From Kofleriaceae bacterium (GTDB lineage Bacteria; Myxococcota_A; Polyangia; Haliangiales; Haliangiaceae): a stretch of DNA of 64,000 bases. Below the pieces are notes generated by a model. The model made no database searches, was not told the origin of the DNA, and worked only from the letters and a program-made list of their open reading frames with translations. The translations under genes were made by a program, and so were the position numbers. Numbering within the stretch: position 1 is the stretch's first letter; every line of letters begins with the position of its first letter. The DNA is taken from NCBI GenBank assembly GCA_020633495.1, contig JACKDR010000004.1, forward strand, positions 301,350 through 365,349, in the 5' to 3' direction. Below, one piece after another: positions 38,555-48,780 of the stretch.

Positions 38555-39073
38555 ATGGCGAATCCGACCGCTACCTTCGACACCTCGCTCGGCTCCTTCA
38601 CCGCCGAGATCTACCTCGACAAGATGCCCATCACCGCCGGCAACTTCATCAAGCTGGCGCAGAGCGGGTTCTACGACGGGCTGCACTTCCACCGGGTCAT
38701 CAAGGACTTCATGATCCAGTTCGGCTGCCCGCACTCCAAGGATCCGAACAGCCCGGTGGCCGGCACCGGTGACTCGCCGTACGGCCGCATCCAGGACGAG
38801 CACCCGCCGGAGCACAAGCTGTCCAACGAGCCCGGCACCCTGTCGATGGCGAACACCGGTCGGCCCAACTCGGGCGGCTGCCAGTTCTTCATCAACACGG
38901 TCCACAACAGCTACCTCGACTGGTTCACCCCCGGGCAGTCCAAGCACCCGGTGTTCGGCCGCATCACCAGCGGCATGGACGTGGTCGGCAAGATCGAGCG
39001 CACGCCGACGGCGCGCGGCGACCGGCCGTCGACGCCGGTGCAGATGATCAAGGTCACGATCGCCGGCGTCTAG
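38555..39073 (+). CDS. ppiB: Cyclophilin-type peptidylprolyl isomerase B
   Basis: A 172-residue cyclophilin without signal peptide: LHFHRVIKDFMIQFG, GRPNSGGCQFFIN and the terminal HPVFGRITSGMDVVGKIE. The catalytic Arg is in FHRVI. In many bacteria this cytosolic enzyme speeds proline isomerisation during folding. ATG 38555. Confidence 0.95.
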   Translation: MANPTATFDTSLGSFTAEIYLDKMPITAGNFIKLAQSGFYDGLHFHRVIKDFMIQFGCPHSKDPNSPVAGTGDSPYGRIQDEHPPEHKLSNEPGTLSMANTGRPNSGGCQFFINTVHNSYLDWFTPGQSKHPVFGRITSGMDVVGKIERTPTARGDRPSTPVQMIKVTIAGV

Positions 39074-39132
39074 CCGGCGACGGTACGGTCGCGGCGGCCG
39101 CGCGACGGCGCGGCCCCGCGCGCGGCCCGCGC

Positions 39133-40479
<1,347 letters not shown>

Positions 40480-40487
40480 GGCGCGGA

Positions 40488-40835
40488 CTATAGCTTCGGC
40501 TTCGCCTTGAGGACGACCTTGTTGTCCTTGATGACCACCGCGAACTCGACGCCGCGCGCCTTGTGATCCGTGATGATCTTCGACGACTGCGAGCGAAGCG
40601 TCCTCAGCAGCTTGTCGTAGGTGACGCCGTCGTTGCTCTCGCCGACCAGCTCGCGCGCCTTGAGGTAACGGTTGTAGAGCGAGCGTGACGCCTCGTCGCT
40701 CATGCCCGGCGGCGGGCCCAGCGACGACGACGGCGCGCCGGCGACGCCGCTGCGGGACGCCGGCGCGGCGCGGTTGGCGGCGGTCGGGGCGCCGCGACTC
40801 GCGACCCCGGTCGGCGGCGTCGCCCGCCGCGGCAC
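40488..40835 (-). CDS. MXAN_5187-like protein, C-terminal half (out of frame with N-terminal half)
   Basis: The conserved C-terminal domain of the MXAN_5187 family (SLYNRYLKARELVGESNDGVTYDKLLRTLRSQ...VVIKDNKVVLKAKPKL) occupies about residues 50-115. A Pro/Ala/Thr-rich stretch lies in front. It is probably the end of the gene that begins at 41863. Within the linker (40830-40930) frames change at least once more, and repeats such as GCGACGCCGCCGACC are present. Function of the family is unknown. Confidence 0.55.
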   Translation of the reverse strand: MPRRATPPTGVASRGAPTAANRAAPASRSGVAGAPSSSLGPPPGMSDEASRSLYNRYLKARELVGESNDGVTYDKLLRTLRSQSSKIITDHKARGVEFAVVIKDNKVVLKAKPKL

Positions 40836-41020
40836 CCCTGGTCGGCGGCGTCGCCCGCCCCAGGCCCGCGGTCGGCGCCGGCGTCGTCGTCAGGCGGGCC
40901 GCGGTCGGCGGCGCGGTCGTCGTCGGGCGGGGGCGGTCGACGGCGCCACCGTCGCCAGGCGCGCTGGCGGCATCCCCGGCGTCGGCGCCGGCGCCGGCGC
41001 GCGGGTCGTGCCGGGCCGCA

Positions 41021-41863
41021 TCAGCGCGGCCGCGCGCAGCGGCGGCGTGGTCGGCGACACCCGGCGGCGCCCGTCCGGCGGCGGCGGCGCCACCGGCGGC
41101 GCGTTGCGCTCGGTCGGCGGATCGAAGTCGTGGCCGCCCGCACCGGCTCGTCGTGGGTCTCGTCGGCGTCGGTGGACCGGGCCCGCGGGGGGCGCGGCGG
41201 CGGCGCCGGCGGGGTCCGCGACACCGCCTGCTCGGCCTCCTCGGTCAGCGACGCGAACAGGTCGTCGATGTCGACGTCGTCGTCGAGCAGGCTGTCGATC
41301 CGATGGACGTTGCCGGGGCTGCGCGCCGGCGCGCGCGCCGCGGTGGCCTCGAGCTCGCCGGTCTCGGCGCCGTCGTCGGCGTCGCCGGCCGCGGCGGCCG
41401 CCGCGGCGTCCAGCTTGCCCTGCCGCCGCGCGATCGCCTCGGCGGCGGCGCGGTCGCGCTTGACCCGCTCGCGCATCAGCTTGGGCATCGCCTGGAGGAT
41501 CTCCTCGGGGATGTCGTCGCCGGTGCGCGCCGCCTTGCGGCCGACGCGCTGCAGGTCGCGGACGTAGCGGCCCTGCTCGATCTGGCGCATCGTGCGCTTC
41601 CAGTACGAGTTGTAGGCGCCGAACTTCTGCGACAGCGTCGCGAACCGGTAGCGCAGGCCGGTGTTCTTGATCTGCAGCTGCGTGACGTCGCGGATGCGCC
41701 GCTCGGCCTCGGTGTGCAGCTGCGCCGGCGCCAGCTTGGAGATGCCCAGGAAGTACTGCTCGTACATCACGCGCAGGCGATCGATCAGCTTCTCGAGCTG
41801 GTCGAGCTGCTCTTCGATCTCGGCGCCCTTCTCCTGGGCTTGATAGGCCGACTTCGAGGCCAC
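41021..41863 (-). CDS. MXAN_5187-like protein, N-terminal half
   Basis: ATG 41863 begins a helical protein (EIEEQLDQLEKLIDRLRVMYEQYFLGISKLAPAQ) that matches MXAN_5187-family proteins from myxobacteria. The meaningful frame reads to about 41130, then turns Arg-rich and stops at 41021. In another frame the expected linker GHDFDPPTERNAPP and PDGRRRVSPTTPPLRAAA continues. One base appears lost near 41130. Joined with the following part, the gene would span 40488-41863 and be about 455 residues. It may be a coiled-coil cell-surface or motility-linked protein; this is inference. Confidence 0.6.
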   Translation of the reverse strand: MASKSAYQAQEKGAEIEEQLDQLEKLIDRLRVMYEQYFLGISKLAPAQLHTEAERRIRDVTQLQIKNTGLRYRFATLSQKFGAYNSYWKRTMRQIEQGRYVRDLQRVGRKAARTGDDIPEEILQAMPKLMRERVKRDRAAAEAIARRQGKLDAAAAAAAGDADDGAETGELEATAARAPARSPGNVHRIDSLLDDDVDIDDLFASLTEEAEQAVSRTPPAPPPRPPRARSTDADETHDEPVRAATTSIRRPSATRRRWRRRRRTGAAGCRRPRRRCARPR

Positions 41864-41924
41864 GTTTACCTAGCGTATCAGACGTGGTAGGACGCGCGAA
41901 GCTCTCGTTGCCGCGCCCCGGGTC

Positions 41925-43574
41925 ATGTCGGTCCTGTACTTTCTAATGCTGGTCGGGGTCCTCGTGGTCATCCACGAGCTCGGCCACTTCGTCGCCGCCA
42001 AGATCCTGGACGTCAAGGTCCTGCGGTTCTCGCTGGGCTACGGCCGGCCCCTGGTGCGGGTCATGCTGCGCGAGACCGAGTACCAGATCGGCATCTTCCC
42101 GCTCGGCGGCTACGTCCGCATCCTCGGCGTCGAGGACGGTGACGACCCGGCCCCGGGGGAGGCCGGCCGCAGCTTCGCGTCCCGGTCGCTGTGGCAGCGC
42201 CTGGTCATCGTCTTCGCCGGCCCGGCCGCCAACTTCCTGCTGGCCGTGGTCATCTACTTCGTCTTCTTCGCCGGCCACACCGAGCTGCCGGCCGCGGTGG
42301 TCGGCGACGTCCTCGAGGACAGCCCGGCGGCCCGGGCCGGCCTCGAGCCCGGCGACACGGTGCTGGCGATCGACGGCAAGGGCGTCCGCTACTGGGAGGA
42401 GCTCGAGGGCGGCATCCAGCGCGCGCCCGGCAAGGAGCTGCACCTGCGGCTCGAGCGCGCCGGCAAGGTCTTCGAGAAGTACGTCGTGCCCATCGCCGAG
42501 GTCGTCCACAAGCGCGACGGCACGTCGGCGTCGCAGGGCCGCATCGGCATCACCCGGGCCCCGTTCGCGCCGCTGATCGGCGTCCTCGACCTGCAGTCAC
42601 CGGCGGCGCGCGCCGGCATGCAGACCGGCGACCTGATCATCAGCATCGACGGCCAGCCGATCGCCAACTGGGGCGACGTCGCCCACAAGCTGGGCCGGGG
42701 CCGCCGCACCAACGTCGTCTACTTCCGCGGCACCGAGGTGCCCGGCATCCCCCACCTCGACCTGCTCGAGGCCCACTTCGCCGACCTCGTCCCCGAGTTC
42801 GAGCTCGACGCCGGCCTCAAGCGCAGCGCCTACAGCGGCCTCGAGCGGGCCGAGATGTTCGTCGCCGACGTCGTCGCCGGCTCGCCGGCCGACGTCGCCG
42901 GGCTGCGGCCGGGCGACCTGATCGTCGCGCTCGACGATCAGCCGGTCAGCCACTGGATGATCTTCGATCAGCGGCTGCAGGCCGACCCGGGCCGGACCTG
43001 GACGATCACCTACGAGCGCACCGGCGCCGACGGCAAGGTCGAGACCCACACCGCCCAGGTCACGCAGGTCCGCCGCAAGCAGCTCGACGCCTACGGCCAC
43101 ACCGTCGAGCGGCTGGTCTTCGGCGCCCACAACGACGCCCAGCGCAGCCCCGGCAAGATGGTGCCGATCGAGGGCCGCTTCAGCTACGCGGTGTCGAAGG
43201 CGGTGCACCGCACCGGCGAGACCATCGGCATGATGGTCTCGGGCTTCCTGTCGATCATCGGCGGCGACTCGCCGAGCGAGAGCCTGGGCGGCCCGGTCAT
43301 GATGTACAAGGTCGCGACCGTGTCGGGCAGCCAGGGCTGGGAGACCTTCCTGCTGATGATGGCGCTGATCAGCATCAACCTCGGGCTGATCAACCTGCTG
43401 CCGCTGCCGGTGCTCGACGGCGGCCACGTCCTGGTCTTCGCGATCGAGGGCGTCCGCCGCAAGCCGCTGTCGCCGCAGGCGCGCGAGCGGGTCCAGCTCG
43501 CCGGGCTGATCACCGTCGGCGCGATCACCGTGCTCGCGCTCAAGAACGACGTCATGCGGTACTTCCTGCGGTGA
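41925..43574 (+). CDS. rseP: RIP metalloprotease RseP (site-2 protease) with three PDZ domains
   Basis: A membrane protease that cleaves transmembrane anti-sigma factors. HELGH (H17-E18...H21) lies in the first helix, and D498 in LPVLDGGH is the second motif. Three PDZ-like units follow one another (each with AGL/AGM...GD...I.. at about residues 140, 225 and 325). E. coli RseP has two. The length is 549. ATG 41925. Followed by tsaB 4 bp later. Confidence 0.93.
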   Translation: MSVLYFLMLVGVLVVIHELGHFVAAKILDVKVLRFSLGYGRPLVRVMLRETEYQIGIFPLGGYVRILGVEDGDDPAPGEAGRSFASRSLWQRLVIVFAGPAANFLLAVVIYFVFFAGHTELPAAVVGDVLEDSPAARAGLEPGDTVLAIDGKGVRYWEELEGGIQRAPGKELHLRLERAGKVFEKYVVPIAEVVHKRDGTSASQGRIGITRAPFAPLIGVLDLQSPAARAGMQTGDLIISIDGQPIANWGDVAHKLGRGRRTNVVYFRGTEVPGIPHLDLLEAHFADLVPEFELDAGLKRSAYSGLERAEMFVADVVAGSPADVAGLRPGDLIVALDDQPVSHWMIFDQRLQADPGRTWTITYERTGADGKVETHTAQVTQVRRKQLDAYGHTVERLVFGAHNDAQRSPGKMVPIEGRFSYAVSKAVHRTGETIGMMVSGFLSIIGGDSPSESLGGPVMMYKVATVSGSQGWETFLLMMALISINLGLINLLPLPVLDGGHVLVFAIEGVRRKPLSPQARERVQLAGLITVGAITVLALKNDVMRYFLR

Positions 43575-43578
43575 TGGC

Positions 43579-44295
43579 GTGAAGGTCCTCGGCATCGACA
43601 CCGCGACCCTGACCGAGAGCGCCGCGATCGTCATCGACGGCGCCGTGGCCGCGCTGTCCGAGATCCGGACCTCGACCCACTCCGACCGGCTGCTGCCGCT
43701 GTGCGCCGAGGTGCTCGCCGGCGTCGGGCTCGGCGCCGCCGACCTCGACGCGATCGCGGTCGGCGCCGGGCCCGGCTCGTTCACCGGCCTGCGCATCGGC
43801 ATGGCCACCGCCAAGGGCCTGGCGTTCGCGCTCGGCACGCCGCTGTGGGCGGTGTCGTCGCTGGCCGCGCTCGCCGACGACGCCCAGGTCGCCGCCGGCA
43901 CGATCGTCGTGCCGATCCTCGACGCCCGCCGCGGCGAGGTCTACGCCGGCGCGTTCCGGCGCGACGGCGACGCCCTGGTCGCGCTCGGCCCCGAGCGGGT
44001 GCTGCCGCCGGCCGACCTCGCCGCGATGATCGCCGCGGTCGCCGGCGACGGCGCCGGCGTCGCGCTGCTCGGCGACGGCCTCGACGCCCACGCCGCCGCG
44101 CTCGCGACGCTCGATCCGGCGTACGCGCGGCTGGTCGACGCCCGCCGCACCCCGTCGGCCGCCGCGGTCGCGCGGCTGGCGCTGGCCGGCGATCGCGTCG
44201 ATCACCTCGTCGACGGCGCGCCCGCGTACGTGCGGCCGTCGGAGGCCGAGGTGAAGTACCCGGGCGGCGTGCCGGGCGCGCTGCGCCGACCGTGA
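43579..44295 (+). CDS. tsaB: tRNA threonylcarbamoyladenosine biosynthesis protein TsaB
   Basis: TsaB partners TsaD and TsaE to make t6A37 in tRNA. The 238-residue protein has LGIDTATLTESAAI at the start, VGAGPGSFTGLRIGMATAKGLA around residue 60 and the DARRGEVYAG motif. GTG 43579 follows rseP by 4 bp, so the genes probably share an operon. TsaB itself has lost the active site of its paralogue TsaD. Confidence 0.93.
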   Translation: MKVLGIDTATLTESAAIVIDGAVAALSEIRTSTHSDRLLPLCAEVLAGVGLGAADLDAIAVGAGPGSFTGLRIGMATAKGLAFALGTPLWAVSSLAALADDAQVAAGTIVVPILDARRGEVYAGAFRRDGDALVALGPERVLPPADLAAMIAAVAGDGAGVALLGDGLDAHAAALATLDPAYARLVDARRTPSAAAVARLALAGDRVDHLVDGAPAYVRPSEAEVKYPGGVPGALRRP

Positions 44296-44397
44296 CGGGG
44301 GCGATCCGGATCACCGCGCGAGCCCGGTTCGGGTTGCCGGCCGCCGGGGCGGGGGCTATCGTCGATCCAGGTCGCACGTGACGCGACCGGAGGCACC

Positions 44398-44589
44398 GTG
44401 AGCACAGCGATCCGCGTCGACCGCGAGGCCCAGCTCGCCGAGCTGACCGAGGAGCATCGTCGCCTCGACGACCAGGTACGCGAGCTGGAGCGCCGGATGG
44501 CGCTGACCCCGGCCGAGCAGCTCGAGTACAGCCGCCTCAAGAAGCGCAAGCTGCTGACCAAGGATCGCATCTCGCGGCTGCGCGCGTAG
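44398..44589 (+). CDS. DUF465/YdcH-like small protein
   Basis: A 63-residue, highly charged helical protein (LAELTEEHRRLDDQVRELERR...LTPAEQLEYSRLKKRKLLTKDRISRL) from GTG 44398, which follows GGAGG at good spacing. The EYSRLKKRKLLTKDRI pattern is that of DUF465/YdcH. Its function is unknown. Confidence 0.85.
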   Translation: MSTAIRVDREAQLAELTEEHRRLDDQVRELERRMALTPAEQLEYSRLKKRKLLTKDRISRLRA

Positions 44590-44603
44590 CCGCCGGAGGC
44601 CGC

Positions 44604-45110
44604 ATGACCGAGGACGGTGGGGCGCCGCTTCCCCCGGAGCTCCTCGAGAAGTTCCGCACGATCGGCCTGCGCCTCGATCGCGCGGGCCGGTTCTGGCACC
44701 AGGGCGTCGAGGTCACCCACCCGCGCCTGCGCCAGGCGCTGCTGCGCTGGCTCGACGTCCGCGACGACGGCCGCGACGTCGTCCGCCTCGACGATCAGCG
44801 CTACGCCTACGTCGACGTCGACGACGCCCACCTGCGCGCGGTGTCGGCGCGCTGGGACGACGACCGGGTCTGGCTCCGCCTCGACGACGATCGCGACGAG
44901 GAGCTCGCGTACGCGACGCTGTACGCGGCCGGCGACGGCGGCCTGTGCTGCCGGGTCCGCGGCGGCCGCCTGCGCGGCCGGCTCGGCACCGCCGCCCACG
45001 CCGCCGTCGCCGAGCGCGTCGTCGAGGATCGCGACGCACCGAGCGGCTTCGCGTTGCGCGCGGCTGGCAAAGTCTGGCCGATCGGGGTTGTCCCCGCGCA
45101 AGACGCGTAA
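44604..45110 (+). CDS. DUF1285-like conserved hypothetical protein
   Basis: A 168-residue protein with ATG 44604 and a CCGGAGG site. The opening RTIGLRLDRAGRFWHQGVEVTHPRLRQALLRWLD resembles DUF1285 proteins, which open with D-x-x-G-R-(W/F)-x-(Y/H). The rest is Asp/Arg-rich. It follows the YdcH-like gene by 14 bp, so co-translation is likely. The family assignment is by pattern only. Confidence 0.55.
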   Translation: MTEDGGAPLPPELLEKFRTIGLRLDRAGRFWHQGVEVTHPRLRQALLRWLDVRDDGRDVVRLDDQRYAYVDVDDAHLRAVSARWDDDRVWLRLDDDRDEELAYATLYAAGDGGLCCRVRGGRLRGRLGTAAHAAVAERVVEDRDAPSGFALRAAGKVWPIGVVPAQDA

Positions 45111-45183
45111 TCGACGACACAGGCGAACCACGGTCAGCGACGGAAGGCTTGTGTCGACGGTGGTCGTCGCGCGACGGTGAGGC

Positions 45184-47037
45184 ATGCGCGCCTGGTCGTC
45201 CGTCTTCGCCGTCGTGGCCGCGGTCGGGTCCAGCGGGCTCGCGGGCGCCTGCTTCTTCGACACCGCCGGCGTCGCGCCCACCGACGCGTTCGTCGATCCC
45301 GGCGACGACGGCGGCGGCGTGGCCGCGACCTGGCGCGACGACAGCGCCGCCGACTTCGGCGCGCCGGGCGCGACCCTGACCGACGCCGTCGTCGAGCCGT
45401 GGGGCGCGATCGGCCCGGCGACCTGGACCACCGGGCTGCTCGTGGCCCACGCCTCGGACGAGCAGCTGTTCGACACCCAGCTCGACGGCACCGAGTGGGC
45501 CACCGTCGCGACCGCGACGCCCGCCGGCACCGCCCTCACCAGCCTGGCGCCGGTGAAGTGGAACCTCGACCGCCCGCGCGGCATCGGCGTGACCAGCGGC
45601 GACACGTTCACCTACTGGGCCGAGGGCGAGCTGCGCCTCGAGGCCGGCAGCAACCGCTTCACGCTGGCCGCCGACGACGCCGCGTTCGTCGAGCTGGCGG
45701 CGCCCGGCAGCGACGCGTTCACCCGCGTCGTGGCCGCGACCTACACGACGCCCGGCGCCGCCACCTACGACGCGCCGACCGACGGCTGGTACCGGATCCG
45801 GCTCGCGGTCGCCGAGAGCGTCGGCGACGCCTTCCTCGACCTCGAGCACCAGCCGCCGGGCGCCGCGGCGGCGGCCCCGATCGCCACCGACCGGCTGCGC
45901 GTCAGCGACGCCGCCGTCGCCGGCCTGACCTGGACCGGGTTCGACGACAGCCACCTGCTGCGGCCGCTGCCCGAGGTCTGGCTGTTCGACCAGCCGGCGT
46001 TCGCCTACCACCCCAACAACGGCGCGATCACCGACCTCGGCTTCGCCGAGTCGGACCGGTTCTCGATGCGGTTCGCCGGCCAGGTCCAGGTCGACGACGC
46101 CGGCACCTACCGGGTGCGGCTCGACACCGACGACGGCCACCGGCTGTGGATCGACGGCGCGCTGGTCCTCGACTACCTGCTCGACGCCACCCAGGATCAC
46201 ACCACCGACCCGCTCACGCTCGACGCCGGCTGGCACGATCTCGTCGTCGACTTCACCGACAACACCGGCAACCAGAAGCTCGACCTCGACGTCCTCGGCG
46301 ACGACGACAACCCCAGCGGCGGCGAGCCGATCGACGCGGCCCGGCTGCGCCCGACCGCGCCGCGCGCCGAGCGCACCGCCGGCGTCGGGGTCGGCGGCGC
46401 CGGCATCCCGGATCAGGGCGAGGTCGCGCTGAGCCTGCCGATCACCGCGCCCGCCGACGCCACGGCGATCGCCGTCGAGGTCGGCTACCGCATCGATCAC
46501 CCGCACTGGAGCGATCTCGAGATCGCGGTGATCGCGCCCGACGGCACCGCCTACGTCGTGGTCGCCGCCGGCAGCGCCAGCATGACCGGCAACCAGACCC
46601 AGCGCGTCACGGTCCCGACGCCGGGCGAGGCCGTCGCCGGCGCCTGGCAGCTACGCGTCCGCGACGGCGTCGCCGGCGACGTCGGCAGCATCGGCGAGGC
46701 GTCGCTGACCGTGCGGCTGCGCGGCGGCGCCGCGCCGATCGCCACGGCGGCCACGTACGTGTCGCCGATCGAGGACCTCGGCGACGTCGTCGGCTTCGAC
46801 GCCGTGACGTGGACCGGGCGGCTGCCCGCGGGCACCGGCGTCGCGGTCCGCCTGCGCACCTGCGCGGTCGCCGACCTGTGCCTGGCGGCCGACTGGTCGC
46901 CGCCGGTGACGACCTCGGGCGATCGGCCCGCCGTGACCGGCGCGCGCTTCGCCCAGTACGAGCTGGTCCTGACCGGCGACGGCGACGCCACTCCGTCGGT
47001 CGACGCCGTCGAGATCACCTACCGCGCGGCGCCGTAG
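45184..47037 (+). CDS. Lipoprotein with PA14 and proprotein convertase P-domains
   Basis: A 617-residue secreted protein with the signal SSGLAGAC (Cys about 23). Two PA14-like units follow: about 60-215 (EGELRLEAGSNRFTLAADDAAFVEL) and 250-385 (DDAGTYRVRLDTDDGHRLWIDGALVLDY). A P-domain-like segment (about 400-510, IPDQGEVALSLPITAPADATAIAVEVGYRIDHPHWSDLEIAVIAPDG) comes next. PA14 binds carbohydrate; P-domains chaperone or tether secreted proteases. No protease domain is present. ATG 45184. Confidence 0.8.
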   Translation: MRAWSSVFAVVAAVGSSGLAGACFFDTAGVAPTDAFVDPGDDGGGVAATWRDDSAADFGAPGATLTDAVVEPWGAIGPATWTTGLLVAHASDEQLFDTQLDGTEWATVATATPAGTALTSLAPVKWNLDRPRGIGVTSGDTFTYWAEGELRLEAGSNRFTLAADDAAFVELAAPGSDAFTRVVAATYTTPGAATYDAPTDGWYRIRLAVAESVGDAFLDLEHQPPGAAAAAPIATDRLRVSDAAVAGLTWTGFDDSHLLRPLPEVWLFDQPAFAYHPNNGAITDLGFAESDRFSMRFAGQVQVDDAGTYRVRLDTDDGHRLWIDGALVLDYLLDATQDHTTDPLTLDAGWHDLVVDFTDNTGNQKLDLDVLGDDDNPSGGEPIDAARLRPTAPRAERTAGVGVGGAGIPDQGEVALSLPITAPADATAIAVEVGYRIDHPHWSDLEIAVIAPDGTAYVVVAAGSASMTGNQTQRVTVPTPGEAVAGAWQLRVRDGVAGDVGSIGEASLTVRLRGGAAPIATAATYVSPIEDLGDVVGFDAVTWTGRLPAGTGVAVRLRTCAVADLCLAADWSPPVTTSGDRPAVTGARFAQYELVLTGDGDATPSVDAVEITYRAAP

Positions 47038-47072
47038 CCGCCGCGCGGCGCGCGCACCGGCGCCCGCCCCCC

Positions 47073-47128
47073 GCCCCCTCGACTGCGGGGTCGGTGCTTC
47101 GCACCTCCCCCTCCGCTCGGGGTGAGCG
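47073..47128 (+). repeat. Dispersed repeat type beta, copy 2
   Basis: Matches 18427-18482 (in inverse orientation) almost base for base, ending in GCTCGGGGTGAGCG. It follows the PA14 gene stop by 35 bp in a 231-bp gap without genes. Confidence 0.8.
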
Positions 47129-47146
47129 ATCCGGCCAGGCATGTCC

Positions 47147-47210
47147 CGCTCACCTCGAGCGAAGCCCGAGCGGCGCAGCCGCGAGGGCGGAGTCGAGAGG
47201 GCGTGGATCG
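47147..47210 (-). repeat. Dispersed repeat type alpha, partial copy 3
   Basis: On the minus strand this 64-bp segment matches the first part of 18511-18656 (CGATCCACGCCCTCTCGACT onward) with a few changes. It has the GCCCTCGCGGC/GCCGCTCGGGC hairpin and the GCTCGAGGTGAGCG end. It sits back-to-back with the type beta copy. Confidence 0.8.
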
Positions 47211-47268
47211 ATGCGCCCTCCACCGGCCCGCGCACGCACGGCGCCCGCCCGCGCGGCGAGCCGCGTCG

Positions 47269-48780
47269 CTACGCCGCGGCGTCGCCGAGCGGCAGCGTGA
47301 CCACGAAGCGGGCGCCGCCGGTGGGCGCCGGAGTCTCGGCGATCTCGAGATCGCCGCCGTGCTCGAGCGCGATCTTCTTGGCGATCGCCAGGCCGAGGCC
47401 GGTGCCGGTGGCCTTGGTCGTGACGTAGGGCTCGAAGATGCGCTCGCGGGCCTCGGCGCGGACGCCGGGGCCGTGATCGTCGACGGTGATCGCGACCGCG
47501 CGGCCGCCGGATGCCAGCGCCCAGCCGACGACGACGTCGCCCGGGTTGCCCGCGCCCTCGCCGGCGTGGACGCCGTTCTCGCACAGGTTGGTGAGCAGGC
47601 GCTTGAGCAGCAGCTTGTCGGCGCGCACGGTGACGTCGTCGGCGGGCGGCTCGATGCGCAGGCGCTCGGCGAGCTGGGCGTCGAGGTGCAGCTCCTCGAC
47701 CACCTCGCGCAGGTCCAGCGGCTGGGCCTCGACCCGGGGCAGCGCGCCCAGGGTCCGGAAGGTGTCGACCAGCCGGCGCAGGCCGGCGATCTCCTCCTCG
47801 ACGATCTCGCCGGTGTCGGCGAGCAGCTTGCGGTAGCGCTCGTCGTCGCCCTTGTACGCCGACACGCACTGCTGCACCGCCAGCTGGATCGGCGTCAGCG
47901 GGTTCTTGATCTCGTGGGCGAGCTTGCGCGCGACGTCCTGCCAGGCGCCGATCCGCTGCAGGTACTCGATCTGCTGGCGCTGGCGGTCGAGGTCGTCGAG
48001 CATCGTGTCGAACGACGCGCCCAGCTCGGCGAGCTCGTCGTTGCCGCGCAGGCCGGCGCGGGCGTCGAGCTGGCCGCCGGAGATCTTGCGCGCCGCGGTC
48101 ACCAGCAGGCCGATCCGGCTGGTGATCACCCGCGACGCCAGGACCCCGAGGGCGATCGCCAGGACGCCCGCGACCCCCATGCCGATGAGGAAGCTCAGCT
48201 TGAGGCCGTAGGGGAGCGCGGTGCGGACCCGCTGCGCCTCCTCGACCACGGCGCGCGACTGTTGCAGCGCCTTGTAGTGCGGCTGCAGGTCGGGCACCGC
48301 GAAGTTGAGCGCCAGGGTGGCGCCGCCCGGCAGCGGGTGATCGACGTGGTTGTCGACGACGCCCCACTTGCCCCACCGCTCCGGCAGCGGCCGGCTGCGC
48401 GACGCCACGACGTGGCCGTCGTGATCGATCAGCGCGATCTCGACCAGGCCCTGCTCGGCGTCGAGGATCCGATCGAGCGGCGCGGTCGGATCGAGCGCGG
48501 CGAGGTCGGGCCGCGACGCCAGCCGGGTCGCGACCTCGGCGTGCCACCGCTTGGTGGTCTCGAACGCCTCGAGGTAGGCGTCCTCGGCGCGGCGCATCGA
48601 GTCCTCGCGGGCGGCGGCCTCGGCGGCGCCGAAGTTGGCCGCGACCTTGCCGATCTGATCGATCAGGTAGGCCGACCAGATCAGCGGCGTCATGACGATC
48701 AGCAGCAGCACCACCGCCAGCTTGATCTGCAGGCTGACGCGGCGGCGCCGCGGCGGCGGCGTGGCGGCGGGCGCGGTCAC
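47269..48780 (-). CDS. NtrY-like sensor histidine kinase
   Basis: A 503-residue kinase with a membrane helix near residue 20 (LAVVLLLIVMTPLIWSAY) and another near 185, so an extracytoplasmic sensor lies between. A HAMP linker follows. The HisKA motif VARKLAHEIKNPLTPIQLA puts the phosphorylated His at about residue 280. A catalytic domain follows with N-box NLCENGVHAGEG, DDHGPGV and GTGLGLAIAKKI. NtrY senses nitrogen status in proteobacteria. No response regulator adjoins the gene here. The GTG start 48780 overlaps the DUF4390 stop as GTGA. Confidence 0.9.
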   Translation of the reverse strand: MTAPAATPPPRRRRVSLQIKLAVVLLLIVMTPLIWSAYLIDQIGKVAANFGAAEAAAREDSMRRAEDAYLEAFETTKRWHAEVATRLASRPDLAALDPTAPLDRILDAEQGLVEIALIDHDGHVVASRSRPLPERWGKWGVVDNHVDHPLPGGATLALNFAVPDLQPHYKALQQSRAVVEEAQRVRTALPYGLKLSFLIGMGVAGVLAIALGVLASRVITSRIGLLVTAARKISGGQLDARAGLRGNDELAELGASFDTMLDDLDRQRQQIEYLQRIGAWQDVARKLAHEIKNPLTPIQLAVQQCVSAYKGDDERYRKLLADTGEIVEEEIAGLRRLVDTFRTLGALPRVEAQPLDLREVVEELHLDAQLAERLRIEPPADDVTVRADKLLLKRLLTNLCENGVHAGEGAGNPGDVVVGWALASGGRAVAITVDDHGPGVRAEARERIFEPYVTTKATGTGLGLAIAKKIALEHGGDLEIAETPAPTGGARFVVTLPLGDAAA

